Source: Daphnia pulex (taxonomy: Eukaryota; Arthropoda; Branchiopoda; Diplostraca; Daphniidae). From it: a DNA stretch of 64,000 bases. The stretch is from NCBI RefSeq assembly GCF_021134715.1, contig NC_060018.1, positions 6,527,501 through 6,591,500 on the forward strand, in the 5' to 3' direction. Below the pieces are notes generated by a model, which worked only from the letters and a program-made list of their open reading frames with translations, was not told the DNA's origin and did not search any database. This document shows, one piece after another, positions 9,787 to 19,799 of the stretch. The position numbers and the translations under genes are program-made. Within the stretch, counting starts at the first letter, position 1. Every line of letters starts with the position of its first letter.

Positions 9787-10878
9787 ATGGTTGGCAGGTG
9801 TGCTGTTCCTGGTTGTAAATCAACATATTTCAAAGGAAATCAAAAAGAAAACGAGGTTACCCTGTTTGCAATTCCTAAAACTTCATTATCTAAATGGCGA
9901 GAACTAATTCCATGTAGTTATTTGACGAGCACCTCACGTATTTGCTCCCGTCATTTTGACGAAAGTGACTTCAAATCAGGGATTTAAATTTTGAACGTGT
10001 TCCATCCTTTCAAACGTAGGAATCGTAATGCTGGAGCAATTCCCAAACATTTTCTGATAAATGGTATTGATATTACATTTCCTGTATAATCTGTAAAGCA
10101 CAGAAACTGAACCATTTTCATTTTAGATACACCTAGTCGACAAGCAATGCAAAATGTTGATGGTTTCAAATGGAGAAATAACCTTAATGGTATTTTTAAA
10201 TATGTTTATTTTGTTTAATATCAAATAACGCAATTCTTAAATATGTATTGTAGTGGAAACAAATGCTAGCAATGCATCAGTAAGGAAACGACCAAAAGTA
10301 GACAAAATACCTACTACGTCTAAGAGAAAAAAATTTGACAGTACAGGTATTGATAATAGTTCTCGTTACATTTTATTTATAAGAGCAATTGCTTTAAATT
10401 TTATCTGATAGCACCCTCCATGGAAATTATTAAAGAATCAATCAACATTCCCCAGGCTGCTGAAGAAGCAATTTTTGATCCACTTCCAGATTCAATCAAG
10501 GAAAATCTTGCTGTTGTCATGGAAGATACGACAGTTGCATCACCTTCTATGGAAGCTACCTCTACTATTCAAGAATCAATGGACACTCACCAGGCTGCTG
10601 AAGAAGCAATTTTTGATCCACTTCCTGATGTAATGAACGAAAATGTTGCTGTTGTCATTGATGATTCGACAGTTACATCACCTTCTATGGAAGCAAGCTC
10701 TACTAATTTCAAGTCTAATTTTGTGACATTTCAGTCACTAGTAACTTCATCAATGGTACCAAAGAATTGGACATGGTATTTTGATCAAATTAAACAAACG
10801 ATTTTTTGCATTTCGATGGATCGACTACCAAATGAAAATTATAATGTGAAAAGTGTACATTTTCAAAACAAGAAGTAG
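9787..10878 (+). pseudogene. THAP-domain protein of the element, interrupted by an in-frame TAA
   Basis: Exons 9787-10063, 10127-10189, 10254-10346, 10412-10878; phases close to 300 codons including the final stop. Residues 1-66 carry a C2CH THAP finger: start MVGRCAVPGCKSTYF, the conserved Trp in SKWRELIP, and RICSRHFDESDF. The codon at 9985-9987 is TAA, in the same frame as the rest of exon 1, which continues to GAIPKHF, the position of the THAP AVPTIF-like box. So the finger is cut just before its end. Exon 4 holds a 46-codon tandem duplication (QAAEEAIFDPLPD twice) and ends in an unrecognised tail. No RNase H-like DDE residues are identifiable. Whether it is a dead gene, a base-call error or still translated as a truncated finger is open. 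Confidence 0.65.
10435..10710 (+). repeat. 138-bp tandem duplication within the THAP gene
   Basis: Two copies offset by exactly 138 bp (46 codons), for example GAATCA at 10435 and 10573, CAGGCTGC at 10453 and 10591. The reading frame is kept, and the copies have diverged by scattered substitutions. Confidence 0.8.
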
Positions 10879-10897
10879 TGTATTATGTCAACGGAAC

Positions 10898-11013
10898 AAT
10901 AAACAATTTACACAACCAAACAATAAAATGTAAGAATGTTTGGACACTTACAAAGAATAAACAATTTACACAACCAAACAATAAAATGTAAGAATGTTGG
11001 GACACTTAGAAAA
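10898..11013 (+). repeat. 58-bp tandem duplication 3' of the THAP gene
   Basis: Two nearly identical 58-bp units starting AATAAACAATTTACAC at 10898 and 10956. Each contains AATAAA, so they may supply duplicated polyadenylation signals just past the stop at 10878. Confidence 0.85.
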
Positions 11014-11186
11014 GACCTAGAGGTTTGACAGTTGGATACTTCTACCTTTTTATTTTGTTCACTTCTTGTAGAAAAGTAAGCTGTGATTGGTCAATGAGTT
11101 TTTCATAGACCCTTCCTGATTGGCTGGCTTCACGTAGTACCTGACACACTCACTAGAGGCGCTCATCAATTTTTCCAAATCGGACC

Positions 11187-11254
11187 ACGTTTACCCTGAA
11201 ACCGGGATAGGGAAGCCAACACGGCCGAGAACCGACCAGGTATCTATTGCTCTG
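11187..11254 (-). repeat. Right inverted-repeat arm of the THAP element
   Basis: Reverse complement of 9526-9593. The high identity against surrounding diverged sequence implies a fairly recent insertion or selection on the ends. Confidence 0.85.
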
Positions 11255-11278
11255 CTCTAGTGAGTGAGCAAACCATAG

Positions 11279-11637
11279 ACTCTATAACGTGGTTCCGACA
11301 ATAGTCAACATTGAGTCATTGACTGGAGTGGATTGTCATTTGATAATTTAAGATAGGTTGTTTAATCCTTAATACTTACAAAAATTAATTATATTCGTCC
11401 TACAACTATCCAAAACTATAGCAACGTCTTTTGAGTGTCATAATATCTGCTCCTTCATAAGTTCTGTAATCCATCGTGAGTTTCTCTGCAGTTTTTTATA
11501 CACGTTCGTCAAGTTATTGATGGGATTGAAGATCGTCTGAATCGTCGAGAAAGTTTTGTTGGTATGAGATTAGTTGACCCATAAAAAATATTTAGTCTTT
11601 ATTACATAATCTCATATGTTAATTTTTTAGAAGGAAA
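11279..11637 (+). promoter_or_regulatory. VAMP7 upstream region and likely 5' UTR intron
   Basis: Spacer between the THAP element and VAMP7. A donor at 11561 (GTTG|GTATGAG) and an acceptor at 11630 (TTTTTTAG|AAGG) frame a likely 70-nt 5' UTR intron ending 7 nt before the ATG. No TATA box was recognised. The element's right arm lies within about 400 bp of the gene start. Confidence 0.4.
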
Positions 11638-12739
11638 ATGCCGCTGTTATATAGTGTTGTTAGTAGAGGAAACACTGTTTTGGCTAGATTTGCCAATAAT
11701 TGTACTGGAAACTTTTCTGAGATCACAGAGCAAGTTCTAGCTCAAATTGGACTTGATGATTCAAAAATGACCTACTCTCATGGATCATTTTTGTTCCACT
11801 ATATTTTGCAAGACAGAATAATTTATCTTTGCATCTCAGATGATGTAAATCTTTTTTTTATTGTCTGCAATTGTAGAAGATGATATATAAATAGAAACCT
11901 TTATTTTAGGAATTTGAACGTTCAAGAGCATTTTTATTTTTGAATGAAGTTAAAAAGAAATTTGTAAATACTTTTGGAGCCCATGCATACTCTGCTCTAC
12001 CATATGCTATGAACACGGAGTTTTCGAAAATTTTGGCAGGGCTAATGGTAAGTCGTGAAATTCTTCTCAATTATTTCAGACATTACTGAGATTTTTTTTT
12101 TAAAACCAGAAACACTTTTCTGAATCTCGAGATATCGATACCGTTTCTCAAGTTCAAGGAGAATTGGACGACTTGAAAGATGTAATGGTGAAAAATATAG
12201 GTAAAGTGTAAATACGAGCCAGCAAGAATTTGCAACCTCCAGCAGTAGTAACATAATACCATTTAATTTAATTTTGCTCATTATTAGATTCCTTAGCGGC
12301 ACGTGGCGAAAGATTAGAATTACTGGTTAATAAAACCGAAAGCCTCAGCGCGTCAGTATGTATATTTTAGATATTTTTAAATTTTACTTTGGTTTACCAA
12401 GTAAGTTATTTTAAATTGTTTTTAGGCTGTTACTTTCCGGAAATCAAGTCGAAATTTGGCTAATTCCTTGTTCTGGAAAAACATAAAAATAACAGCAATT
12501 ACTGCTGCCGTGATTTTGGTATGTTATAATTGTTTTACAGTTTAAATAACTATCTTTATTTCATTCGTAATTTTTTTTTTTTTACCATTTATCGACCTGA
12601 ACTACATTCTAAAATTCGGAATAATATTTTAAATGAAATCTAATTGAAAATATCTATTTTTCCGTAGGTTATTGTGTATTTTGTCGTTAGCATAGCATGT
12701 GGAGGATTGAATTGGCATTCATGCATTCAAAATAGTTGA
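11638..12739 (+). CDS. VAMP7: Vesicle-associated membrane protein 7 (VAMP7)
   Basis: R-SNARE for late endosome/lysosome and exocytic fusion. Exons: 11638-11844, 11910-12047, 12110-12200, 12288-12355, 12426-12518, 12668-12739; sum 669 nt, 222 aa (human 220). Longin domain at about 1-115 with TYSHGSFLFHYILQDRIIYL and FERSRAFLFLNEVKKKF; R-SNARE motif at about 125-185 with the zero-layer Arg in AARGERLELL; C-terminal membrane anchor at about 187-210 followed by CGGLNWHSC, matching the vertebrate tail. Length and domain order are complete. Confidence 0.95.
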
Positions 12740-12885
12740 TGCACAAATTCTGCGCGTGATCTAATTTTTCTTTCAGTTTTTAAAACAAACATTCTATTTC
12801 AACCAAATACGTTTCTGTACATTCGTAACATATAATGAGTCGGTTTCTTTGTTATGATGTTCAACATTTATGTGTACTTTTCTAT

Positions 12886-14047
12886 TCATCGTTTTTTGTA
12901 CAGACAAGGTTTCAAATATATTCTTGGCATAGTTGCTTTGGGACTCATGTTTTGAATCTTGCTAAACTTTGCGAGAAAAAAGTATTTTTGAACGTTATTT
13001 TCTTTGAGTTGGAATCCAAAACGTTCAATTGTTTTCAAGAAATCATTAATATTGCTACATCTGCTTTCAACTTCAGCTACACACAAAGTACCACTGTAAT
13101 TTAAAAATTACATCAATAAAGATTATTATTTTTTAAAATCTGTATGTAGCATTTACCCAATTTTAAGGACTCTATTAGCTTCCTTTAAAAAGTCATGTAT
13201 GTTGGAACCCATGAGAGATAAGCAGAAGACCACCTGAACAAGCAATATCTGTTGTTTGATCAAAATTTATAATGCATAAATAATGCTGAAATACCACATC
13301 AACAGCTTTGGTTGCCAAAGGAACAGAAGCCATGTCACAAGCAGTAACTTTGTCATTTGCTGCTACAAGGTCAAAAGAGTGAACTTTATTAGGAATGGTG
13401 TTTGCTATCTGAGCTTCACCACAACCAAAATCAGCTATCACCCAGTTTCTAGGACTAAAAAAAAAATTTTCATTTGTTAAATTAAAGCAATTTTTTAGCA
13501 CATGGCTTGTTTTATTTTACCCTTTCATAAGATCAGTGATGATGATATCCAATGGGTTGACTGGCCATTTCAAAACCTGGTTCTTAAACCCCTTGTGGTA
13601 TATATCAAATGATTGGGGGTCTTCTTGGAAAAGTTCCCATGCTTCACTACTACTTTTGGTATACAGCTCTTCATTCAGATACCTGAAATTAAATGTTATG
13701 ATAGGCTGGAATATTGTCAACAACAACAAAAAATACCTGAACCGTGCAGATTCCAATCTTTGTCTTGCATCACTAGCAATCGATGCTCTCTCTTTAGTTT
13801 TTCTTTGAGGAGCTGAAAGTGGTGTTCTTTGGTGAGCAGAATTAGAATTTACCTTCTGTTTGGTTAGTGCAACCTTTAATCGTTTAACATAAGCTGAAGA
13901 TCTCACATTTTTGGGTTTTAGTGAAATCTTTTTTGATCCCGAAATCGACGCTGAAAATTTTAGAAGTAATGGGAAGAAGAAAATTGATACAATTTTTGTG
14001 TCAGGATAAAATAATAATCATTTAAGGATACCTGTCTTGCTTTCCAT
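12886..14047 (-). CDS. RRP8: Ribosomal RNA-processing protein 8 (RRP8 methyltransferase)
   Basis: Nucleolar SAM-dependent methyltransferase; family members make m1A in large-subunit rRNA, and the human one is part of the eNoSC silencing complex. Exons (minus): 14047-14032, 13950-13737, 13682-13521, 13454-13295, 13233-13157, 13093-12886; sum 837 nt, 278 aa. The short basic N-terminus ([14 protein letters not shown]) is followed by the family core: [34 protein letters not shown]-binding [42 protein letters not shown], the AEVESR strand, and the terminal KPCLYKKR. Human RRP8 is 456 aa, mostly through a longer N-terminus. Tail-to-tail with VAMP7 (147 bp between stops). Confidence 0.93.
13115..13120 (+). 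terminator. Possible VAMP7 polyadenylation signal
   Basis: AATAAA 376 nt past the VAMP7 stop. If used, the VAMP7 3' UTR runs antisense across the last exon of RRP8. Confidence 0.3.
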
Positions 14048-14552
14048 TTTTTAAATTATGCGAATTGGGAAATGTATAAAACTTGAAAACCACGACCAGA
14101 CCAAAACAGACAAGACACAAACCATGTGCAGGTGTTACAAAATATGCGCGTGCGTCATATTTCTTTTACAATAAATTTTTCTGTTTTTTTTTTTCAATTT
14201 TGAAAACAAAATGACAAAATAAATATAATTCTATCGAGAGATAGTTTTCTTTTTTCTTTTTTAGGGTTTGTTGGAGTTGGAATTTTGGATTGGAATTGCA
14301 TTTTTTATTTTTGCTCGACGCATTAAGTGACAACGGTGTCTGCCTAGCAGACGATCGACAGTCTGCTTTCTCAACGTGGAAAGAAATAATTCAAGTTGTT
14401 TTTGACATATGCGAAATTGCGAATCAACTGAAAAGTGTTTCGTATTATCTGAAATACGTAAAGTGGTTAATCATTAAAGGTATATGACATGGCTATCGAA
14501 AATATCCTTACTAATAAATGTGTTTTTAATTGAATTTAAACTTTGAAGGGAA
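14048..14552. promoter_or_regulatory. Head-to-head promoter region, RRP8 / TTLL12
   Basis: 505 bp between divergent start codons. No TATA box stands out. A 65-codon open frame at 14290-14487 has no recognisable homology and I treat it as 5' UTR or chance. Confidence 0.5.
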
Positions 14553-17295
14553 ATGTCCTCTTTGGAACTTGCAGATGGCTTGGAAGGACTGAAAAGTTTT
14601 ATAGCTCTCCATCAAGCACAGTAAAATCATTACTATTATTATTTATGTTCATGTATCACATACAAGTGTCTTAAGGTTAAAGTCCTCTGGTGTTCCTGAA
14701 ATTTATTGGGAGACCTTGTATTGGAAGCTAAAGAATAGCGTAAGTTTCTGACAACTTCCTGAAGAATTTACACAAATTTGGTTATGATAATTAATTCAAT
14801 TCCTTTTTAATTTTTAGATTTTTGATGCTGGGGAGTGCTTTAGCTTAGCACAAATTGATGAAGATGATAACGTTGTGAGTAATGCTTTCAACAAATGGAA
14901 AGTTCTAGTTACATGTTCAGGAGGTGTTGTTGCAGCAGATCCAAAGCAGTAATGTTCTTCGTGTAAATGTCTGTATCATGTATATAACAGAATTTTAATG
15001 TAATTTTATTTTGTTAGTATCTATCTTGTTGACCATGCTTGGACATTTCGACCAGATCAAGTTAGGAGCCACTTGCTTAACATCACAGGCCTCCTTGCTA
15101 GGATGTGTAACCTCATGGATGTTGCTTATTCTGCTGAGAGTGATAATATTGAAGTAATTGTTAAGAAGGTTATGGCCAGCATGTGGAAGTACAGTCAAAC
15201 ATATAGCATTGGTAGTTAATATGCTATTGCTTTGTTTGTTTTTTTACTATTCTCAAAATTTAAATTTAAATTTAATATAAGGTAACCAAAATCTTGAAGC
15301 CGAGGAGCGTCTCCCCATCTGGTACATTTTGGATGAATTTGGGTATGTTACTTTCTACTTTGATCTTTGCAGTAGTTCTTTTTTGTATTTCAGAGTTGTA
15401 TGCTGAATAATATTAATACTTTGTTTATTCTAAAATATTAGATCACGGATTCAACATTCTGATCATCCGACCGTTCGTCTTGTTCCATTTTTCTTTATGT
15501 CCGAACAAGCTACCTATTCGATCATGTTCCCTTTGAGTGATCTTGATGAAAACGACGAAGTTACCCGTGATTTCGTTGAAGGTTCAGGAGCTGATGAAAT
15601 TAGTCGGTCAGCATTATTACATCCGTGGTCCGAGGAATTTTCTCAAGAATTCCTTGCTTCCGTTGATCTAGAACAAGTCGAGCCTTCACCGGACTACTTC
15701 TCCGTAAGCTTAACATCGAATAATTCTGTTGATCGTTAAAAATTAATAATATTAGGTTTTTAAAGGCTAGTCGAATGACCGAAACGCTTCCGAATGCCGA
15801 TATTGAAATACCTGGCCTACCGAGTGATCGACCTATCCGCACTTACGTTGAATATGTGTTCATTCGCGACTATCTGAAACACCCTAGATTTCAATTGGTA
15901 GATAATTCTGATGAAGCAGAAATTCTTTGGCTCTCATCACATTTCAAGGATTTCAAGTAATTGAAAACGTTTAGAAATTAGAACTAATAATTACCTCAAA
16001 AACTCCCTTTTCTTGACTCTTTTAGGCAGCTAAGCGAAAACTTTCCGTTTAAACGGATTAATCAATTTCCCTGTGAACATCTGCTGACTGTATGTTTTCT
16101 GTGATTCTGATTTTCTTCCAACTAATAATGTTATTTAAAAAAAAAATCAGGTTAAGGATCTACTTTGCGTTATTGCTCGAAGGTCCAGTATTAGTTCCAA
16201 AAGAGAAATTTTGGAAAACGAACCATCTTGGCTTCCAACGACATTTAATTTGAAAACAGAGCTTCCTAAACTAGTGGCTTACTTTCTCGCGCAAGAAAAA
16301 TTGTAAGATGATTTATCCCATTTTATATTTATCGATTTTATTGTTTGGGTTTTTTGTTTTGTTATGAGTTGTTGCGATCCATTTATTTCGTTGTATTGTA
16401 GGTTTTCTTTTTTCTCTTGGCAGGGGAACACCGAATTATTGGATCATTAAACCATGGAATTTAGCGCGTAGCATGGACACTCACATCACTGACAATCTCG
16501 ATATGATATTACGTTTAGCCGTCAGTGGACCCAAAATTTGTCAGCGGTATATAGAGAGGCCGGTACTTTTTTATAGAGAAGATGTTAACGCCAAAGTCAA
16601 GTTCGACCTGCGCTACATAATTCTTCTCAGTTCAACCGAACCTTTGAAAGCCTTTGTCTATCAGCGATTCTGGATTCGCTTCGCCAACAAGCCTTTCGAA
16701 CTGGATCATTTTGACGAATATGAACGCCACTTCACGGTTATGAACTATTCGCCTACCAATTTACACCAGGTACTTAAAGAGGGAATGTAATTTCATTTTG
16801 ACATTTTCTTTTAACTCTCTTGAACATACTATTTAGATGTTTTGTCATGACTTCATTCGCTATTTCGAAGAGCAAAATCCAGGTCAAGAATGGTGCAAAG
16901 TGGAGAAAAGAATATTTGCCATGTTATCTTCTTTGCTGAAATCAAGCGTAGAAAAGAAAGATAATGCGCCTCATATTCCTGCCGCCCCGCAATCCCGTGC
17001 AATGTATGCAGTCGATTTAATGTTAGCGTGGACAGATAATGTTCTAGGTACGTATTAAAAATTTCACAACCAATGAAAGTTATCGTCCATGAGTTTTATG
17101 GGCATGTAAAAATTTGTTTTTCTATTTTTAGATGGTGACGATAGTGGACCATCGATACAGCCCATGTTGTTGGAAGTTAACTGGGCTCCGGACTGTAAAC
17201 GCGCATGCGTTTACTATAAAGAGTTCTTTGATGATGTTTTTTCCGTGTTGTTTCTCGATGAAACTGAAGGAAAGCATGTTCATTTGTTGGAATAA
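14553..17295 (+). CDS. TTLL12: Tubulin--tyrosine ligase-like protein 12 (TTLL12)
   Basis: Divergent TTL-family protein, a SET-like N-terminal half fused to a TTL-like half; in vertebrates tied to tubulin and histone modification and innate signalling, with enzyme activity disputed. Exons: 14553-14620, 14676-14739, 14818-14948, 15018-15211, 15282-15342, 15442-15703, 15766-15956, 16026-16089, 16151-16302, 16424-16769, 16837-17047, 17132-17295; sum 1908 nt, 635 aa (human 644). Landmarks: SGVPEIYWETLYWKL, IYLVDHAWTFRPDQ, PIWYILDEFGSRIQHSDHP, LSENFPFKRINQFPCEHLL, YWIIKPWNLARSMDTHI, KFDLRYIILL, FTVMNY, SRAMYAVDLMLAW, MLLEVNWAPDCKRAC and FFDDVFSVLFLDE at the end. Full length, no breaks. The start agrees with the conserved N-terminal FIALHQAQ region. 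Confidence 0.95.
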
Positions 17296-17296
17296 A
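17291..17296 (+). terminator. AATAAA overlapping the TTLL12 stop codon
   Basis: The stop TAA (17293-17295) sits inside an AATAAA hexamer. A second AATAAA is at 17469-17474 and is the more usual candidate for 3' end formation. Confidence 0.35.
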
Positions 17297-17900
17297 AAGC
17301 TGGTTCCAATCTGCGGTTGAGTGTATTTTTAAAATCTGATTCGCCCTTTTCTTATATTTAAGTTTATGAGAATTTAGAATATTTCTTTACTCGAAGAAAG
17401 TTGGATAATAAGATTCAAAATCAGACAAGTAAAAAAATAAGGATTGAACACAATTTCGCAAATTTTTAAATAAAATACGCCGAGAATGTGTATTATATTG
17501 AAAGTGCATGCCAACTGACTAGAACTAAAGTTGACAAATTATCGAGCCATTTCTGAGGAGTCCAGTCTGTCATAAAATTGACATTCGATTGACTTTAGAT
17601 TCTAGAGTGAAACTGCACTAACAGTGTTTTTACTACGACAGTCGAAAGGTGCCATTCACACGTTTGACAATCCATATGCACGTCATGATCAAGATTTTTC
17701 TCAATTCGTGAAAGTTGTCCAACGAAATGAAAAAGAATTCTTAGTGAGGAATAAGGAAATAAGAACGTTGGGTACAAAAAGCGCATCACACCATGCAGAT
17801 GCAGAATTCACATTTGACAGGATAGTGGGCAACCACGCAATAGTAATCACGAAATTACAATATACTCTAATATTACAAGCAAACAACCAGATCATTTTCT
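17297..17900. other. Spacer between TTLL12 and tetraspanin 3' ends
   Basis: Tail-to-tail spacer holding TTLL12 3' UTR. A 98-codon open frame at 17624-17920 (+), beginning in a non-ATG codon, overlaps another open frame on the minus strand. Neither resembles a known protein, and I do not call a gene. Confidence 0.4.
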
Positions 17901-17906
17901 TTTATT
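17901..17906 (-). terminator. Tetraspanin polyadenylation signal
   Basis: AATAAA on the minus strand 55 nt past the tetraspanin stop codon. Confidence 0.55.
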
Positions 17907-17960
17907 TCGGGATGGAATGAAATTTAAAAATAACGTCGTTTAAACTAACGCATTTCATCG

Positions 17961-19799
17961 CTATTTTATCATGTTGAAGAGAGCCATCGAAAAAATCATT
18001 CCCATTAGCTGCATTCGATAAACAAAAGAAAATTTATTAGTTTACGGTTCATCCACTTTAATAGCTTTAATGTACGTACCGTGACAAATGCGATGCCTAT
18101 CCCTACCCCTCCAACAATCGCTAAAATTTAAAGTGGAAAAAATGAATTAAAAAAAAAACATTCAAGTGACGAAATTTCAAAAATAAATCTACCTGCTTGT
18201 TCTTGAACGGCTAAGAGGCCCTTTTCATAGCAACCAATCAAGTATGCCGTATTGCTGTTTGGAGATCCTTGACACGGCATGTACGACTAAATCAAAAATA
18301 TCGAACACATTGTAAAACACTGGCAAATTAAATTTAAAAAAGTATTACCTGTCCAGTCATATCCATTTGACCGGAATTGAGCATTCCGCTATTAATTAGT
18401 CCGGTACTTCCAATTTGACCACTTGTCCATATTTTCTGACAACACGAGAGTGGTACTTGCGAATTGCTGTTGAAGTTGCGATTTTCTGTTCTCCAGATTC
18501 TGTAACCATCAAAACCTTCGACTCCGCAACAACGTAACTGTTCGATCAGGTAAAAATGGAATCCGGTCAGTTTAATTCAACTGTAACTAGGCATTTTTAT
18601 TTCACTATTTTTTTTCTTAAATTACGCTCTTTACTATGGGATGTGATGTTAAACAATCAAACTTGCCTTGGATTGAGTGAAGTCCCACGCATCTGTCACG
18701 ACTCTGTTAACGCCATATTCGCCGAGAGAAGAGTACATTCGCGTTCTCATTGAAACAGCAACATTCGAGCGGAAGGCATAACCCAAAATACCACCAACCA
18801 GCATAGTCACAAATATGCCAAACATCACTATAAAATACTGTTCAATCAAACAGAAAAGACGATCAAAAAAATATTTGTTACAACTTCATCTCAATTTTCA
18901 TATGCTAATTTCCCGCAATTGCGTAACCACTGAAATAAAAAAAAACTCACGGTGAGGAGCATGCATTTAATTTCTTTAACGGCTCCGAGACATCCTAAAA
19001 AGGAGATGAGGATGACCACCACGCCAGTCGCGATAAGAATGTAGGCCGCACTCATATATAGATTGGTTCCAAGCAACTGTTCCATGTAGGCGTGGTCTAC
19101 ACATGTCCAAATACCAACGGCCATCACCACGATTCCACCAACCTATCAGGAATAATTGTAGCGTTTCGAAATACTGGGTATTGGTTGGCAGCAATTACGT
19201 GATAGCGTGATAGCGTCATTTTACATTTTAATGAAATAATTCAATCAATAAAGAGCGAATGTTGCATAAATGATAAATCTAAATGTCGCAACTCTTTGAA
19301 AACAATTAATATCTCGACCATGAAATCATCGCGTAACCCAGTAAAACTCAAACAACTTGACGAACTAAAAAAATAAAATAAAATAAAATAAAAAATTCCG
19401 AAATTGTCGTTTACACAACGAGGTGCCCAGAGGCACATGGAAAGTCCAACTCCAATGTAACCACCTCCACTCTCTCAAGTCAGTCCTCCAAGGAAAAGAG
19501 GTCAGCCCTTTGCTCGAATGGTGCTGATGGGAAAAAGTGAAAGTGCACTACTCTTTGTATATTAAAATAGAGAGTCGACGAGTGATCGGCCCCATTTTAA
19601 CTTCACGGTCTGAACTTAATACTTGGATTTTTTTTTTGTCCCCCCTGAACATCTCCCCTGAACATCCGTGTTCCAAAAATTGGTAACGAATACAAATGAA
19701 TAATGAAACGGTGCAACTTACCAATGATAATAAATTAAAGGTGAACATCAGATATTTCAGGCACTTGCCACATCCATTCATTTCCGCACCGTGTCCCAT
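17961..19799 (-). CDS. Tetraspanin
   Basis: Four-pass membrane organiser. Exons (minus): 19799-19722, 19142-18951, 18837-18667, 18537-18349, 18286-18193, 18120-18080, 18008-17961; sum 813 nt, 270 aa. N-terminal GCGKCLKYLMFTFNLL begins TM1; GGIVVMAVGIWT continues it; TM2 YILIATGVVVILISFLGCLG; TM3 YFIVMFGIFVTMLVGGILGY; large extracellular loop with LRCCGVEG, PLSCC, PCQGSPN and IGC (the CCG plus further Cys pairs); TM4 from AAIVGGVGIGIAFVTLMGM to the C-terminus. The loop has a Gly/Ser/Met-rich insert near residues 195-210. The third intron uses a GC donor (AAG|GCAAGT). Start ATG at 19799 is the first in the exon after a likely 5' UTR intron. Closest in feel to the CD151/TSPAN9 branch, but not assigned. 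Confidence 0.9.

Larger units (their letters stand above)
9463..11278 (+). mobile_element. DNA transposon-like element with terminal inverted repeats and a THAP gene
   Basis: Two 68-bp arms, 9526-9593 and 11187-11254, are reverse complements of each other with about one mismatch. Farther out, the 10-mer CTATGGTTTG at 9463-9472 is mirrored at 11269-11278; the left side has about 40 extra bases between. Between the arms lies one multi-exon gene beginning with a THAP zinc finger, the DNA-binding fold used by P-element-type transposases and by host proteins derived from them. No catalytic transposase domain is visible, so the element looks non-autonomous or decayed. Exact ends and target-site duplication were not found. 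Confidence 0.72.

Noticed and set aside
17624-17920. 98-codon plus-strand open frame between TTLL12 and tetraspanin
   Set aside because: Non-ATG start, another frame open on the opposite strand, no similarity known to me; position is expected 3' UTR.
18349-18537. Suspected one-base frameshift in the tetraspanin large-loop exon
   Set aside because: Re-reading the line junction showed the exon is exactly 189 nt and in frame throughout.
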